Assembly: GCA_903905455.1 (NCBI GenBank)
Contig: CAIVGN010000047.1
Coordinates: 18,726-82,725, forward strand
DNA from: an uncultured Archangium sp.
GTDB lineage: Bacteria; Myxococcota; Myxococcia; Myxococcales; Myxococcaceae
Direction: 5' to 3'
DNA length: 64,000 nt
Positions 27,365-35,171 of the stretch are shown one piece after another. The notes below the pieces were generated by a model, which did not search any database, was not told the origin of the DNA, and saw only the letters and a list, made by a program, of their open reading frames with translations. The first letter of the stretch is position 1. Every line of letters starts with the position of its first letter. The translations under genes were made by a program, and so were the position numbers.

Positions 27365-29002
27365 TCAGATGACCAGCTGCCCCGAGATGGGCAGGGTCAT
27401 CACCGAGGCCCGGTTCACCCGGCTGTCCTTGACCCAGGCGGCGCCGAACTCCGCGGCGAAGCCGAGGAGCACCCGGTGCACCATCACCTCGAGCTCGGGA
27501 CCGCCCACGGCGAGCTTCGCCTGCAGCAGCTCGAGCGCCTTCTGGCCGGCCGAGGCCCGCAGCGCCACGGGGCTGCCGTCGCCGAAGATGCGCGAGCACA
27601 GCTCGGTGAGCTTGAGCTCGGGGAACGGCGCGAGGTCCAGCACCGGGTCGACCTCGGCGCGCGCCACCACCGCCGCGAAGAGCCGCTGGGGCGTGAGCTC
27701 CGAGAGCTTGATGCCGAACCGCGCCACCACCTCCGCGGGGCTCGAGCCGAGCAGCGCCTGGAAGACAGCGCGCTGCTGGCGCACGCGCTGGAGCATCTGC
27801 TCGACCTCGGCGATCTCCCGGCGCGAACGGAACGGCACCGGCTCGGCGCCCGGCACCTTGAGCGCCTTCAAGGGGCGACGGCGCAGCAGCGCGTTGAGCG
27901 TCGCCGTCTCTTCGTCGAGCGCCAGCCAGGTCTCGGCGAAGCGTGAGCCTTCTTCGTGGGCCAGCTTCTCGGCCTGGCGCTTGAGCCGCAGCGTCAACGA
28001 GAACCCGCACTGGAAGAGCGCGCGCAGCGTCGTCTCGCGCACCACGTCGGTGGCGAGGTCGGGGTTGCCGCCCGTGTAGTGCTCGAGCCCGAGGTCGAGG
28101 TAGTCGCGCGCGTGCTCCGAGAGCCGCTTGATGGCGATGGGGTCGCCCGGCTCGGCGTTGTCGGCGACGAGCACGCAGTTGACGAGGTAGCGCACCTCGC
28201 CCTCGAGGTTCTGGCGCTCCACCGCGTCGAGCCCGCGGAAGGCCGCGGCCACGTAGTCGATGTGCCCGGAGGCGACGGTCAGCGCGCTGGTCGCCGTGCC
28301 CTTCGAGCCCACCTTCTCGGGGTCGACCCAGGCGAAGACCTTCACCGACTCTTCGAGCGGGGGGAACCCGAGGTCTTCGAGGCGCGAGCGGCGGAACTGG
28401 TAGGCCGCCTCCTCGAGCTCGGTCGACGCCTCCCAGCGCACCGCCTCGAGGAAGCGCGAGAGCTCGAAGGGGTTGTGGGTGGTGAGATCGTAGGTGAGCC
28501 GGCGCAGCGCGGCCTCGTCGACGCCGTCGATGCGGAACTCGAGCAGGTACCGCCCCTCGGCCATCTCCATCGTCACGCCCTGCGTGTCGACGTCGGGGTT
28601 CTCCTCGAGGTCGTGGATGATGGTGAGCTTCTTGTAGAGCAGCTCCAGCACCTCCAGGTCGAGCGAGCGCACCTTCTTCAGGAAGTCATCGTCGTCTTCG
28701 CCCCGGGCGGCGCGCAGCCAGTGCAGCACCTCGAGCGGATCGATGCGGTCGCGCTGCCAGGCGGCGAGGTCGACGAAGGTGCGAAACTGCTCGGGCGTCG
28801 CCAGCTGGACGATCTCCGTCGAGTCCACGAGGCCGACGTCGATGATCGTCGAGTACACGTCCTCGGCGGGCAGCGAGCGCACCAGCGCCTTGCCGTCGAC
28901 CTCCTCGAGCATCGCGTCGAGGCGATGCTTGGGGGCCATGTCGGTGAGGCGGCGCACCAACTCCGCACGGCGCAGCGATCGCTTCTCGTGGGTGGAACTC
29001 AC
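27365..29002 (-). CDS. DUF6178 family protein
   Basis: The 545-residue soluble protein resembles DUF6178, a family of unknown function frequent in Deltaproteobacteria-related lineages. The supporting pattern near the N-terminus is ALVRSLPAEDVYSTIIDVGLVDS followed by LATPEQFRTFVDLAAWQRDRIDP. The sequence is mostly helical with Leu-rich repeats of about 35 residues and no catalytic motif I can name. There is no signal peptide. It is convergent with pyrD, with 13 bp between stops, and starts 39 bp after the propeller lipoprotein gene ends, so a shared transcript is possible. The family name is recalled from sequence pattern and is moderately sure. Confidence 0.7.
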   Translation of the reverse strand: MSSTHEKRSLRRAELVRRLTDMAPKHRLDAMLEEVDGKALVRSLPAEDVYSTIIDVGLVDSTEIVQLATPEQFRTFVDLAAWQRDRIDPLEVLHWLRAARGEDDDDFLKKVRSLDLEVLELLYKKLTIIHDLEENPDVDTQGVTMEMAEGRYLLEFRIDGVDEAALRRLTYDLTTHNPFELSRFLEAVRWEASTELEEAAYQFRRSRLEDLGFPPLEESVKVFAWVDPEKVGSKGTATSALTVASGHIDYVAAAFRGLDAVERQNLEGEVRYLVNCVLVADNAEPGDPIAIKRLSEHARDYLDLGLEHYTGGNPDLATDVVRETTLRALFQCGFSLTLRLKRQAEKLAHEEGSRFAETWLALDEETATLNALLRRRPLKALKVPGAEPVPFRSRREIAEVEQMLQRVRQQRAVFQALLGSSPAEVVARFGIKLSELTPQRLFAAVVARAEVDPVLDLAPFPELKLTELCSRIFGDGSPVALRASAGQKALELLQAKLAVGGPELEVMVHRVLLGFAAEFGAAWVKDSRVNRASVMTLPISGQLVI

Positions 29003-29041
29003 GGCTGTCGCCTATTCCCGCCCGAGGGACGATGTCGAGCG

Positions 29042-30919
29042 CTAGTTGATCCCGCCGCACAGCCACTTCACGTCGAAGCCGCGGAGCACCGGGGAGGTCT
29101 GCCCATCGGCCGAGCGCAGGACGAACTCCACGCGCAGGTACTTCGTGTGCGGCACCCCCACCTGCACCAGGTCGACCGGGGAGGTGGTGAAGGGGCCGTA
29201 GCGCGTGCCCGACGTCGAGTTGAGCTCGGCCAGGGAGGTGGCGGTCTTCACGTAGACCTGCAGCGAGGTGTTCGCAGGCACGAGCGCGTCCCAGGTGAGC
29301 AGCCGCCACTCGTTGTCGTCGGCGCAGGCGGTGAAGTCCTTGCGGTAGGTGCCGCGCGGCGCGGTGAAGTTGCGCAGCTGGTAGCCGGTGAAGTCGGAGT
29401 ACGTGTACAGGCCGGCCGCCTGCTGGGTGGTGCGGGTGATGGCGCCCGTATTCTGGTCGACCTTGGAGGCGTTGCCCGAATAGTTGTTCACCCACGGGTT
29501 GCCCTCGGCGTCGAGGCCCACGCCGATGCTGCCCCCGGTGTTCGCGTCGCTCATGTCGATGAACTGCGCCGCGCCGAAGGGGATCACCGCGCCGGTCTCG
29601 GCGTCAAAACGAATGAGCTGCGCCGTCGAGCCACCGTAGCCCGACATGTACACGCGGCCCGCGGCGTCGGCGGCGATGCCCCGGCCCCACTCGAAGGCGG
29701 TGTTGGTCTGGCTGCGGTACGAGGTGAAGTCGAACTTGGTCCAGGTGCCGGTGGTGTGATCGTAGCGGCACGCGTAGGCCCCCAGGGACCACCCCGGCAG
29801 CCACACCCGGTTCCGGCCGTCGATGGCGATGCCGTAGGCCTGGCAGGCGGGCGTGTTCTCGATGGTGTCGGAGAGCAGCGTGCCGCTGAGCGTGTCGATC
29901 AACGCCAGGCGCGCGACGCCGGGCATCACCACCCACAGCCGCTGCAGGCGATCGACGATCGCGCCGTACGGACCGAAGCCGATCTGGATGTAGGGCAGCC
30001 CGCCGGGGGCCACCGGGAGCAGCTCACCGTTGGCCGAGCTGAGCTTGTACATGCGCTTCTCGAAGTAGATGCCCAACCACACGTCGCCGGCCGTGCCCTC
30101 GATGCCCGCGGACACCGCGAGCGCCCGCCCCGCGACGTCGCCGGCCACCGCCGAGCCCACGGGCTTGGTGAAGAGCACGCACTCGTCGTAGGTGTTGGGG
30201 TTGGCCATGTCGGCAGGGGTGATCATTTCGCCCGCCGCCGGCGCCGGGTCGATCTTGCCGTCGCCGTTGAGGTCGCGGCTGGTCTCGATGGTGCCGTTGC
30301 CGTTGCGATCGATGCAGGACGAGGGGTCGTTGGCGATCTTCGTCACCGAGCCCTGCTTGCTCATGCCGCGGTTGGCCACGAAGACGTCGCCGTTGAGGTC
30401 GAGGGCCGTCCGGCTGGGGTGCCAGCTCTGATCGGCCATCATGCCGTGCACCGCGCCGCCCGCGCACGGAGGCCCGGCGCTGTTCGCGCAGTCCCTGGGG
30501 ATCACCGACCAGTACCGCCCGACTTCCTTGCCGGTGCGGGTGTCGTACTTCGAGACCCAGCCCTGGTCGTCGTTGGCGATCCACATGAAATAGAACTCGG
30601 CCGATCCCTGGTTGAGCACCACGAAGCCGTTGGGGTCGAGCTTGACGCCGTCGCCCTGCCCGCCCAGGCCGCCGTCGAGGGTGAACGTGCCGGGGCCCAC
30701 GGGCTCGAACGTCGTCCCGTCGCCCGCGTCGAACTGCGTCGTGCCGCCGCCGGCGCCCGTGCCGCCCCCCTGGGAGCCACCACCCGCCCCGCCGAGGCCG
30801 CCATCACCCGCGCCGACGCCGCCGTCCTGGCCCCTGATGGTGAGGGTGTTGCCGCACGTGCACTGGCACCCCGTGATGGAGAGCAGCGCCGCGAGGACCA
30901 ACCAGGGGGTGTGCTTCAT
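29042..30919 (-). CDS. Vgb/NHL-type propeller lipoprotein
   Basis: The 625-residue protein begins with a lipoprotein signal (LLSITGCQC, Cys near 17), then a Gly-rich linker of about 60 residues, then a domain of about 500 residues with repeats typical of six-bladed virginiamycin-B-lyase-like propellers (DLNGDVFVANRG, RLQRLWVVMPG, DGRNRVWLPGW, DAAGRVYMSGYGG, DAEGNPWVNNYSG). Inside one blade is a calcium-loop-like DRNGNGTIETSRDLNGDGKID segment resembling a dockerin or EF-hand. A C-terminal beta-domain follows. It is probably at the outer surface. Function is unknown. Lies 34 bp downstream of engB. Confidence 0.8.
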   Translation of the reverse strand: MKHTPWLVLAALLSITGCQCTCGNTLTIRGQDGGVGAGDGGLGGAGGGSQGGGTGAGGGTTQFDAGDGTTFEPVGPGTFTLDGGLGGQGDGVKLDPNGFVVLNQGSAEFYFMWIANDDQGWVSKYDTRTGKEVGRYWSVIPRDCANSAGPPCAGGAVHGMMADQSWHPSRTALDLNGDVFVANRGMSKQGSVTKIANDPSSCIDRNGNGTIETSRDLNGDGKIDPAPAAGEMITPADMANPNTYDECVLFTKPVGSAVAGDVAGRALAVSAGIEGTAGDVWLGIYFEKRMYKLSSANGELLPVAPGGLPYIQIGFGPYGAIVDRLQRLWVVMPGVARLALIDTLSGTLLSDTIENTPACQAYGIAIDGRNRVWLPGWSLGAYACRYDHTTGTWTKFDFTSYRSQTNTAFEWGRGIAADAAGRVYMSGYGGSTAQLIRFDAETGAVIPFGAAQFIDMSDANTGGSIGVGLDAEGNPWVNNYSGNASKVDQNTGAITRTTQQAAGLYTYSDFTGYQLRNFTAPRGTYRKDFTACADDNEWRLLTWDALVPANTSLQVYVKTATSLAELNSTSGTRYGPFTTSPVDLVQVGVPHTKYLRVEFVLRSADGQTSPVLRGFDVKWLCGGIN

Positions 30920-30953
30920 GGGGCGGCAGTGTCGGGGTACTCCCCACACCCCG

Positions 30954-31559
30954 TCAACCAACGATGCCGAGCAACGTCCGCCACACGTCTTCGTGACCGA
31001 TGCCCTCGACGGCCGAGAAACCGATGAGCGAGTTCTGCGGCAGCTCGAGCTGCTTGCGGATCTTCTCCAGCATGGGCTTGCGCGCCGACTTGCTCAGGCG
31101 GTCCATCTTGGTGGCCACCACGAGAATGCGGGGCGGCTTGTCCTGGAGGAAGTCGAGCATCTCGAGGTCGTCCGGGGTCGGGCCGATCTCCCCGTCGATG
31201 ATCGTCACCACCACCTTGAGCGTGTGGCGATTGCCCAGGTAGGTGTTGATCATCGTGTCCCAGTGCATGCGCTCGGTCTTGGAGACCTTGGCGAAGCCGT
31301 AACCGGGCAGGTCGCACAGCCGCAGGGTGCGCTTCTTGGCCCGGTGCTCGAGGGCCACGTCGAAGAAGTTGAGGGTCTTGGTGCGCCCGGGCGTGTTCGA
31401 GACGCGCACCAGCTTGCGCCGGTGGGCCAGGGCGTTGATCATCGACGACTTGCCGACGTTCGAGCGGCCGACGAAGGCCACCTCGGGGGTCGCCTGGCGG
31501 GGGTACTCTTCGAGCTTCGTCGCGGTGGTGACGAACTCGGCAGACAGAACCTTGATCAT
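30954..31559 (-). CDS. engB: Ribosome-biogenesis GTPase EngB/YihA
   Basis: The 201-residue protein is a small TRAFAC-class GTPase of the EngB (YihA/YsxC) family. It has G1 GRSNVGKSS (31-39), the G2 region NTPGRTKTLNFF, G3 DLPGYGFA (about 83-90), G4 TKMD (about 150) and a C-terminal G5-like SAVEG. It aids late assembly of the large ribosomal subunit. The ATG at 31559 overlaps the stop of the upstream cytochrome gene (ATGA), an unusual partner for a housekeeping GTPase. Confidence 0.96.
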   Translation of the reverse strand: MIKVLSAEFVTTATKLEEYPRQATPEVAFVGRSNVGKSSMINALAHRRKLVRVSNTPGRTKTLNFFDVALEHRAKKRTLRLCDLPGYGFAKVSKTERMHWDTMINTYLGNRHTLKVVVTIIDGEIGPTPDDLEMLDFLQDKPPRILVVATKMDRLSKSARKPMLEKIRKQLELPQNSLIGFSAVEGIGHEDVWRTLLGIVG

Positions 31560-32074
31560 GGGGCTTTCGCCAGCTGCCCTGCGCTGGGCGCCGGCTGGAG
31601 CGGGATCTGGACCTTCTCGGCCTTGCGCTTCTGGCGCTCCACCGACCAGTGGTCGATGGCCTTGAGCTTGGCGGCGAAGTCGAAGGGCTTGAGGGAGGGG
31701 CTGGCGCCGTCATGGCACCCGCGGCACGACTTTTCGGCGGGGTCGAGGAGGCCCACGAGACGGGCGAGCTCCGGGTCCTTCATCACGTAGTTGGCCGAGT
31801 AATACTGGCCGCCACCGTGGCAGGTCTCGCACGAGACGTGGGCTGACTTCTGGTCGGCCTGGTTGGGCGAGTGGCACGACAGGCAGCGCATGTCCTTTTG
31901 CTGCTGCACCGAGAGCACGTCACGGCTGCGCGCGTGGGCGCTGGTCTGCCAGGCCGCGTAGGCGTCGGGGTGGCAGGCCTGGCAGCTCTCGGAGCCGAGG
32001 AAGTCGTGACCGATGGCGGCCATGCTCCCACATGCAATCGAGAGGGCGGCGAGACGAGAAAGCAGCAGACGCAT
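31556..32074 (-). CDS. Tetraheme c-type cytochrome
   Basis: The 172-residue protein has a signal peptide (MRLLLSRLAALSIACGSMAA) and four CxxCH haem-attachment motifs: CQACH, CLSCH, CETCH and CRGCH. They lie in about 95 residues, so it is a small periplasmic multihaem cytochrome of the cytochrome c554/c3-like kind, probably an electron carrier. Extra His residues nearby (HPDAYAAW, SAHARSRD, SAHVS) could serve as distal ligands. ATG 32074 is used because it gives a good signal peptide. It faces the divergent hypothetical gene at only 29 bp and overlaps engB by 4 bp. Confidence 0.9.
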   Translation of the reverse strand: MRLLLSRLAALSIACGSMAAIGHDFLGSESCQACHPDAYAAWQTSAHARSRDVLSVQQQKDMRCLSCHSPNQADQKSAHVSCETCHGGGQYYSANYVMKDPELARLVGLLDPAEKSCRGCHDGASPSLKPFDFAAKLKAIDHWSVERQKRKAEKVQIPLQPAPSAGQLAKAP

Positions 32075-32103
32075 CGCCAGTTGCGTAGCATTGCCCCCCG
32101 CCC

Positions 32104-32559
32104 ATGTCGCGCTTCGCGTTGGTCCTGACACTCGCCCCGTTGATGGCATTCGCCAAGCCCTGGCAGGGCATTCTCCCGGGAGGCTCGAGCAGCCTCGACG
32201 TGATCGGCAAGTTCGGCGAGCCCACCAGGCGCGCCACGGCCCGCGGCCAGGAGGTGCTCATCTACACCGGGCAGCAGGCGATCAAGGGCACGGTGCAGGC
32301 CCAGTTCAAGTGCGACCAGACCACCCGGGAAGTGCAGCGCATCGACGTGTACCCCGAGCCGGTGCTCGACATGGCCGCCATCGAGGGCAGCTACGGCAAG
32401 GCCTGCGAGGCCACCGCCGGCGCCGAGCCCTGCTACTGGCGCAAGCAGACGGCGCAGAAGCGTGACTACTTTCTGTACGCGAAGCTCGGCCTGGCGATCT
32501 TCTTCAAGGAAGACGGCAAGACGGTGCTCTCGTTCGCGTTCCTCCCCGCGCAGCTCTGA
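32104..32559 (+). CDS. Hypothetical secreted protein
   Basis: The 151-residue protein has a signal peptide (MSRFALVLTLAPLMAFAKP) and a compact beta-rich domain with Cys residues near 75, 99 and 107. I recognise no family; the SLDVIGKFGEPTRRATARGQEVLIY opening is like SmpA/BamE-type lipoprotein folds, but without a lipidation Cys. It starts 29 bp from the divergent cytochrome gene, so its promoter must overlap that gene, and it is followed by coaE after 12 bp. Confidence 0.7.
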   Translation: MSRFALVLTLAPLMAFAKPWQGILPGGSSSLDVIGKFGEPTRRATARGQEVLIYTGQQAIKGTVQAQFKCDQTTREVQRIDVYPEPVLDMAAIEGSYGKACEATAGAEPCYWRKQTAQKRDYFLYAKLGLAIFFKEDGKTVLSFAFLPAQL

Positions 32560-32571
32560 AGCGCCGAGGCC

Positions 32572-33159
32572 ATGCGGCTCTACGGGCTGACAGGGGGCAT
32601 CGCCACCGGTAAGTCGACCGTCTCGGCGATGTTCCGGGCCGAGGGGCTCCCGGTGATCGACGCCGACCTGCTGGCGCGGGAGGTGGTGGAGCCGGGGCAA
32701 CCCGCGCTGGCCGACATCGCCGCCCGGTTCCCCGGGGTGATCGGCGCCGACGGCCGGCTCGATCGCAAGAAGCTGGGCGCGCGCATCTTCGGTGACGCCA
32801 CCGAGCGCGCCGCCTTGAACGCCCTGACCCACCCCCGCATCCAGGCCCTCGCGCTCGAGCGCACCCAGGCCCTGGCCGCGGCGGGCGAAGCGGTGGCGCT
32901 CTACGACGCGCCGCTGCTCATCGAGAACAAGCTGCAGGAGCGCATGGACGGGGTGATCCTCGTGTGGTGCGCGCCCTCGGTGCAGCTCGCGCGGTTGATG
33001 GCCCGCGACGGACTGAACGAGCCCGAGGCCCGGGCGCGGCTCGCCTCGCAGATGCCCATCGACGAGAAGCGCGCCTTCGCCACCTGGATCATCGACAACG
33101 GCGGCCCGCTCGAGGCCACCCGGGCGCAGGTCAAGCAGGTGATCTCCCACCTCCGGTAG
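32572..33159 (+). CDS. coaE: Dephospho-CoA kinase
   Basis: The 195-residue protein matches CoaE. It has P-loop GGIATGKST (8-16), the VIDADLLAREVVEPG dephospho-CoA motif near 28, GRLDRKKLGARIFGD, HPRI, the DAPLLIEN lid segment near 106, and the terminal IDNGGPLEATRAQV pattern. It phosphorylates the ribose 3'-OH of dephospho-CoA, the last step in CoA synthesis. Together with coaX at 18 kb the window holds both the first and last enzymes of the pathway, in separate operons. Confidence 0.96.
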   Translation: MRLYGLTGGIATGKSTVSAMFRAEGLPVIDADLLAREVVEPGQPALADIAARFPGVIGADGRLDRKKLGARIFGDATERAALNALTHPRIQALALERTQALAAAGEAVALYDAPLLIENKLQERMDGVILVWCAPSVQLARLMARDGLNEPEARARLASQMPIDEKRAFATWIIDNGGPLEATRAQVKQVISHLR

Positions 33160-33173
33160 TAGGGTTTCGCGCC

Positions 33174-34280
33174 GTGAGCCTCCATGCCTTCGTCACCGGT
33201 TACCCCGGCTTCATCGGCAAGCGGCTGGTGCGCTACCTGGCCGAGCAGAACCCCGACGGGCACATCACGCTGCTGGTGCAGCCCAAGTTCGTCAAGGAGG
33301 CGCAGCGCTACGTCGACGAGATCCGCGGCGCGAAGCTCGAGGTGCTGTCCGGCGACATCGTCGACATGCACCTGGGCCTCGCCGGCCGCGAGTACCAGCG
33401 CCTCGTCGACGAGACGACGCACCTCTTTCACCTCGCGGCGGTCAGCTACCTGGGCATGCCCCGCGAGGTCGCCCGGCGCGTCAACGTCGAGGGTACGCGC
33501 AACGTGCTGGAGCTGGGCCGCGAGGCGAAGAAGCTCGAGCGCTTCGTGCACTTCAGCACCTGCTACGTCTCGGGCGATCGCCTGGGGGTGATCGCCGAAG
33601 ACGAGCTCGAGCATGGCCAGTCGTTCCGCAACGCCTACGAAGAGACGAAGTACGAGGCCGAGCGCCTGGTGCAGAAGGCCAAGGCCCACCTGCCGGTCAC
33701 CATCATTCGCCCCTCGACCGTGGTGGGTGACTCGGCCACCGGGGAGATCGACCGCTTCGAGGGCCCCTACTACCTCGGCATGCTGCTGGTGCTCTCGCCG
33801 CTGGTGCTCCCCCTGCCCCTGCCGGGCAACGGCGTGGCGCCCCTCAACGTGGTGCCGGTGGACTTCGTGGTGCAGGCCACCTGGTCGCTGGCGCAGAACG
33901 CCGCCGCGGTGGGAAAGACGGTGCACCTCGTCGACCCCAACCCCATGAGCGCGCGGCGGGTCTACGAGCTCATCGCCGAGCGGGCGAACAAGAAGCTGCC
34001 GCGCTTCAGCATCTCCGCCAGGGCCACCGACCTGTTCCTGCGCATCCCCGGCGTCGAGAAGGTCGCCCGGCCCCAGCGGGCGGCGGTCAACTACGTCAAC
34101 CACCTCGCGCTCTACAACTGCCACGCGGCCCTCGAGCTGCTCGACGGTACCGGCGTGCGGTGCCCGCCGCTGCAGACCTATCTCGACAAGCTGATCGACT
34201 TCGCGCTGCAGACCTGGAAGGCGCGCAAGGACACCGGGCCCGAGGAGATCGACGACCCGCTCGATCGCCCCGCCCGCTGA
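33174..34280 (+). CDS. Extended short-chain dehydrogenase/reductase
   Basis: The 368-residue protein has an NAD(P)-binding GYPGFIGKRL motif at 8-17, an acidic DIVDMHLGL segment, HLAAVSYLG near 88, STCYVSG near 124 and the catalytic YEETKYEAE (Y-x3-K) near 153. It belongs to the extended SDR class that includes fatty-acyl-CoA reductases and male-sterility-like NAD-binding proteins. The substrate is probably a lipid or acyl intermediate, in view of the two MaoC-type dehydratase genes immediately downstream. Start is GTG at 33174; the first possible strand, HAFVTGYPG, starts four residues later, so no later codon would do. Confidence 0.87.
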   Translation: MSLHAFVTGYPGFIGKRLVRYLAEQNPDGHITLLVQPKFVKEAQRYVDEIRGAKLEVLSGDIVDMHLGLAGREYQRLVDETTHLFHLAAVSYLGMPREVARRVNVEGTRNVLELGREAKKLERFVHFSTCYVSGDRLGVIAEDELEHGQSFRNAYEETKYEAERLVQKAKAHLPVTIIRPSTVVGDSATGEIDRFEGPYYLGMLLVLSPLVLPLPLPGNGVAPLNVVPVDFVVQATWSLAQNAAAVGKTVHLVDPNPMSARRVYELIAERANKKLPRFSISARATDLFLRIPGVEKVARPQRAAVNYVNHLALYNCHAALELLDGTGVRCPPLQTYLDKLIDFALQTWKARKDTGPEEIDDPLDRPAR

Positions 34281-34296
34281 ATCCCTCGAGGCCCCC

Positions 34297-34689
34297 ATGA
34301 CCAAGACCTACGCCGTCGGAGACACCTTCACGCTGGTGCGCGAGTGCGACCCCTATCGGCCGACCTACTACGCAGCCGCGTCGGGCGACTTCAACCCCAT
34401 CCACATCGATCCCCAGGTCGGCAAGGAAGCGGGCCTGGGCGGGGTGATCCTCCAGGGCCTGTGCACGCTGGGCTGGGCGGTCGACGCCTTCATCCGCTAC
34501 CTCGGGGACCCCGGGCGCGTCAGCGGGGTGCGGGTGCGCTTCAGCCGCCCCGTGGCGCCCCTCGACGTGGTCACCTTCACCGGCAAGGTGATCACCATCG
34601 AGAACGGCAAGCTCACCGCCGAGATCGAGGCCACCAACCAGCGCGGCGAAGACGTGCTCAAGGGCGCGCTCGTCGAAGGGAGGCTCTGA
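34297..34689 (+). CDS. MaoC-like hydratase/dehydratase, HadB-type subunit
   Basis: The 130-residue hot-dog-fold protein has the R-hydratase motif: YYAAASGDFNPIHIDP (about 26-41, with the Asp31-like and His36-like catalytic residues) followed by GVILQGLCTLGWAV. Its size and motif match the catalytic HadB-type subunit of (3R)-hydroxyacyl-ACP dehydratases. Its TGA overlaps the ATG of the next gene by one base (TGATG), so the pair should form a complex. They follow an SDR enzyme and may work together in a reductive acyl pathway; the substrate is not known. Confidence 0.86.
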   Translation: MTKTYAVGDTFTLVRECDPYRPTYYAAASGDFNPIHIDPQVGKEAGLGGVILQGLCTLGWAVDAFIRYLGDPGRVSGVRVRFSRPVAPLDVVTFTGKVITIENGKLTAEIEATNQRGEDVLKGALVEGRL

Positions 34690-35171
34690 TGCCGCTCGAC
34701 AAGCGCTTCATCGGACGCAGCTACGGGCCCTTCTTCTACGAGGCGGGCCTCGAGAAGATGCGCGAGTTCGCCTACGCGGTCGGCGGCGGCGTGCCCTCGA
34801 CGGGCTTCTCCGCCACCGGCGCCCCGGAGGGCCTGCACCCCTTGCTGCACGACGAGGCCGCGGCGAAGCAGTCTGCGTGGGGCGCGGTGATCGCCATGCC
34901 CAACTTCGCGGTCACCTTCGCCATCGTGCCCTTCGGCAAGGCCTGCACCGACCCCGAGCTCGGGGTGAACCTGCTGCGGCTGGTGCACGGGGAACAGCGC
35001 TTCGAGTTCTTCGAGGTGGTGCGCCCCGGTGACCGGCTGACCACCACGGGGGTGATCACCGACGTCTCGAGCAAGCGCAGCCTCGACTTCCTCGCGGTGA
35101 CCACCGAGACGAAGAACCAGCGCGACGAGTTGGTGGTGCGCGCGGTGTGGACCGCGATCATCCGCGGTTGA
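34689..35171 (+). CDS. MaoC N-terminal-type dehydratase subunit, HadA-type
   Basis: The 160-residue protein resembles the non-catalytic or partner hot-dog subunit of FAS1-like/HadA dehydratases: YGPFFYEAGLEKMREFAYAVG near the start, PNFAVTFAI in the centre, VHGEQRFEFFEVVRPGDRLTTTG near 100 and a terminal KNQRDELVVRAVWTAI strand. It lacks the D-x4-H hydratase motif of its partner. A heterodimer with the 34297-34689 product is predicted, similar to mycobacterial HadAB but with the order reversed. Its last 14 bases overlap the end of the convergent TPR gene. Confidence 0.85.
   Translation: MPLDKRFIGRSYGPFFYEAGLEKMREFAYAVGGGVPSTGFSATGAPEGLHPLLHDEAAAKQSAWGAVIAMPNFAVTFAIVPFGKACTDPELGVNLLRLVHGEQRFEFFEVVRPGDRLTTTGVITDVSSKRSLDFLAVTTETKNQRDELVVRAVWTAIIRG

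Noticed and set aside
27956..31027. Very long plus-strand open frame (1023 codons)
   Set aside because: Spans three unrelated minus-strand genes and their gaps; no ribosome site or domain; a shadow frame.
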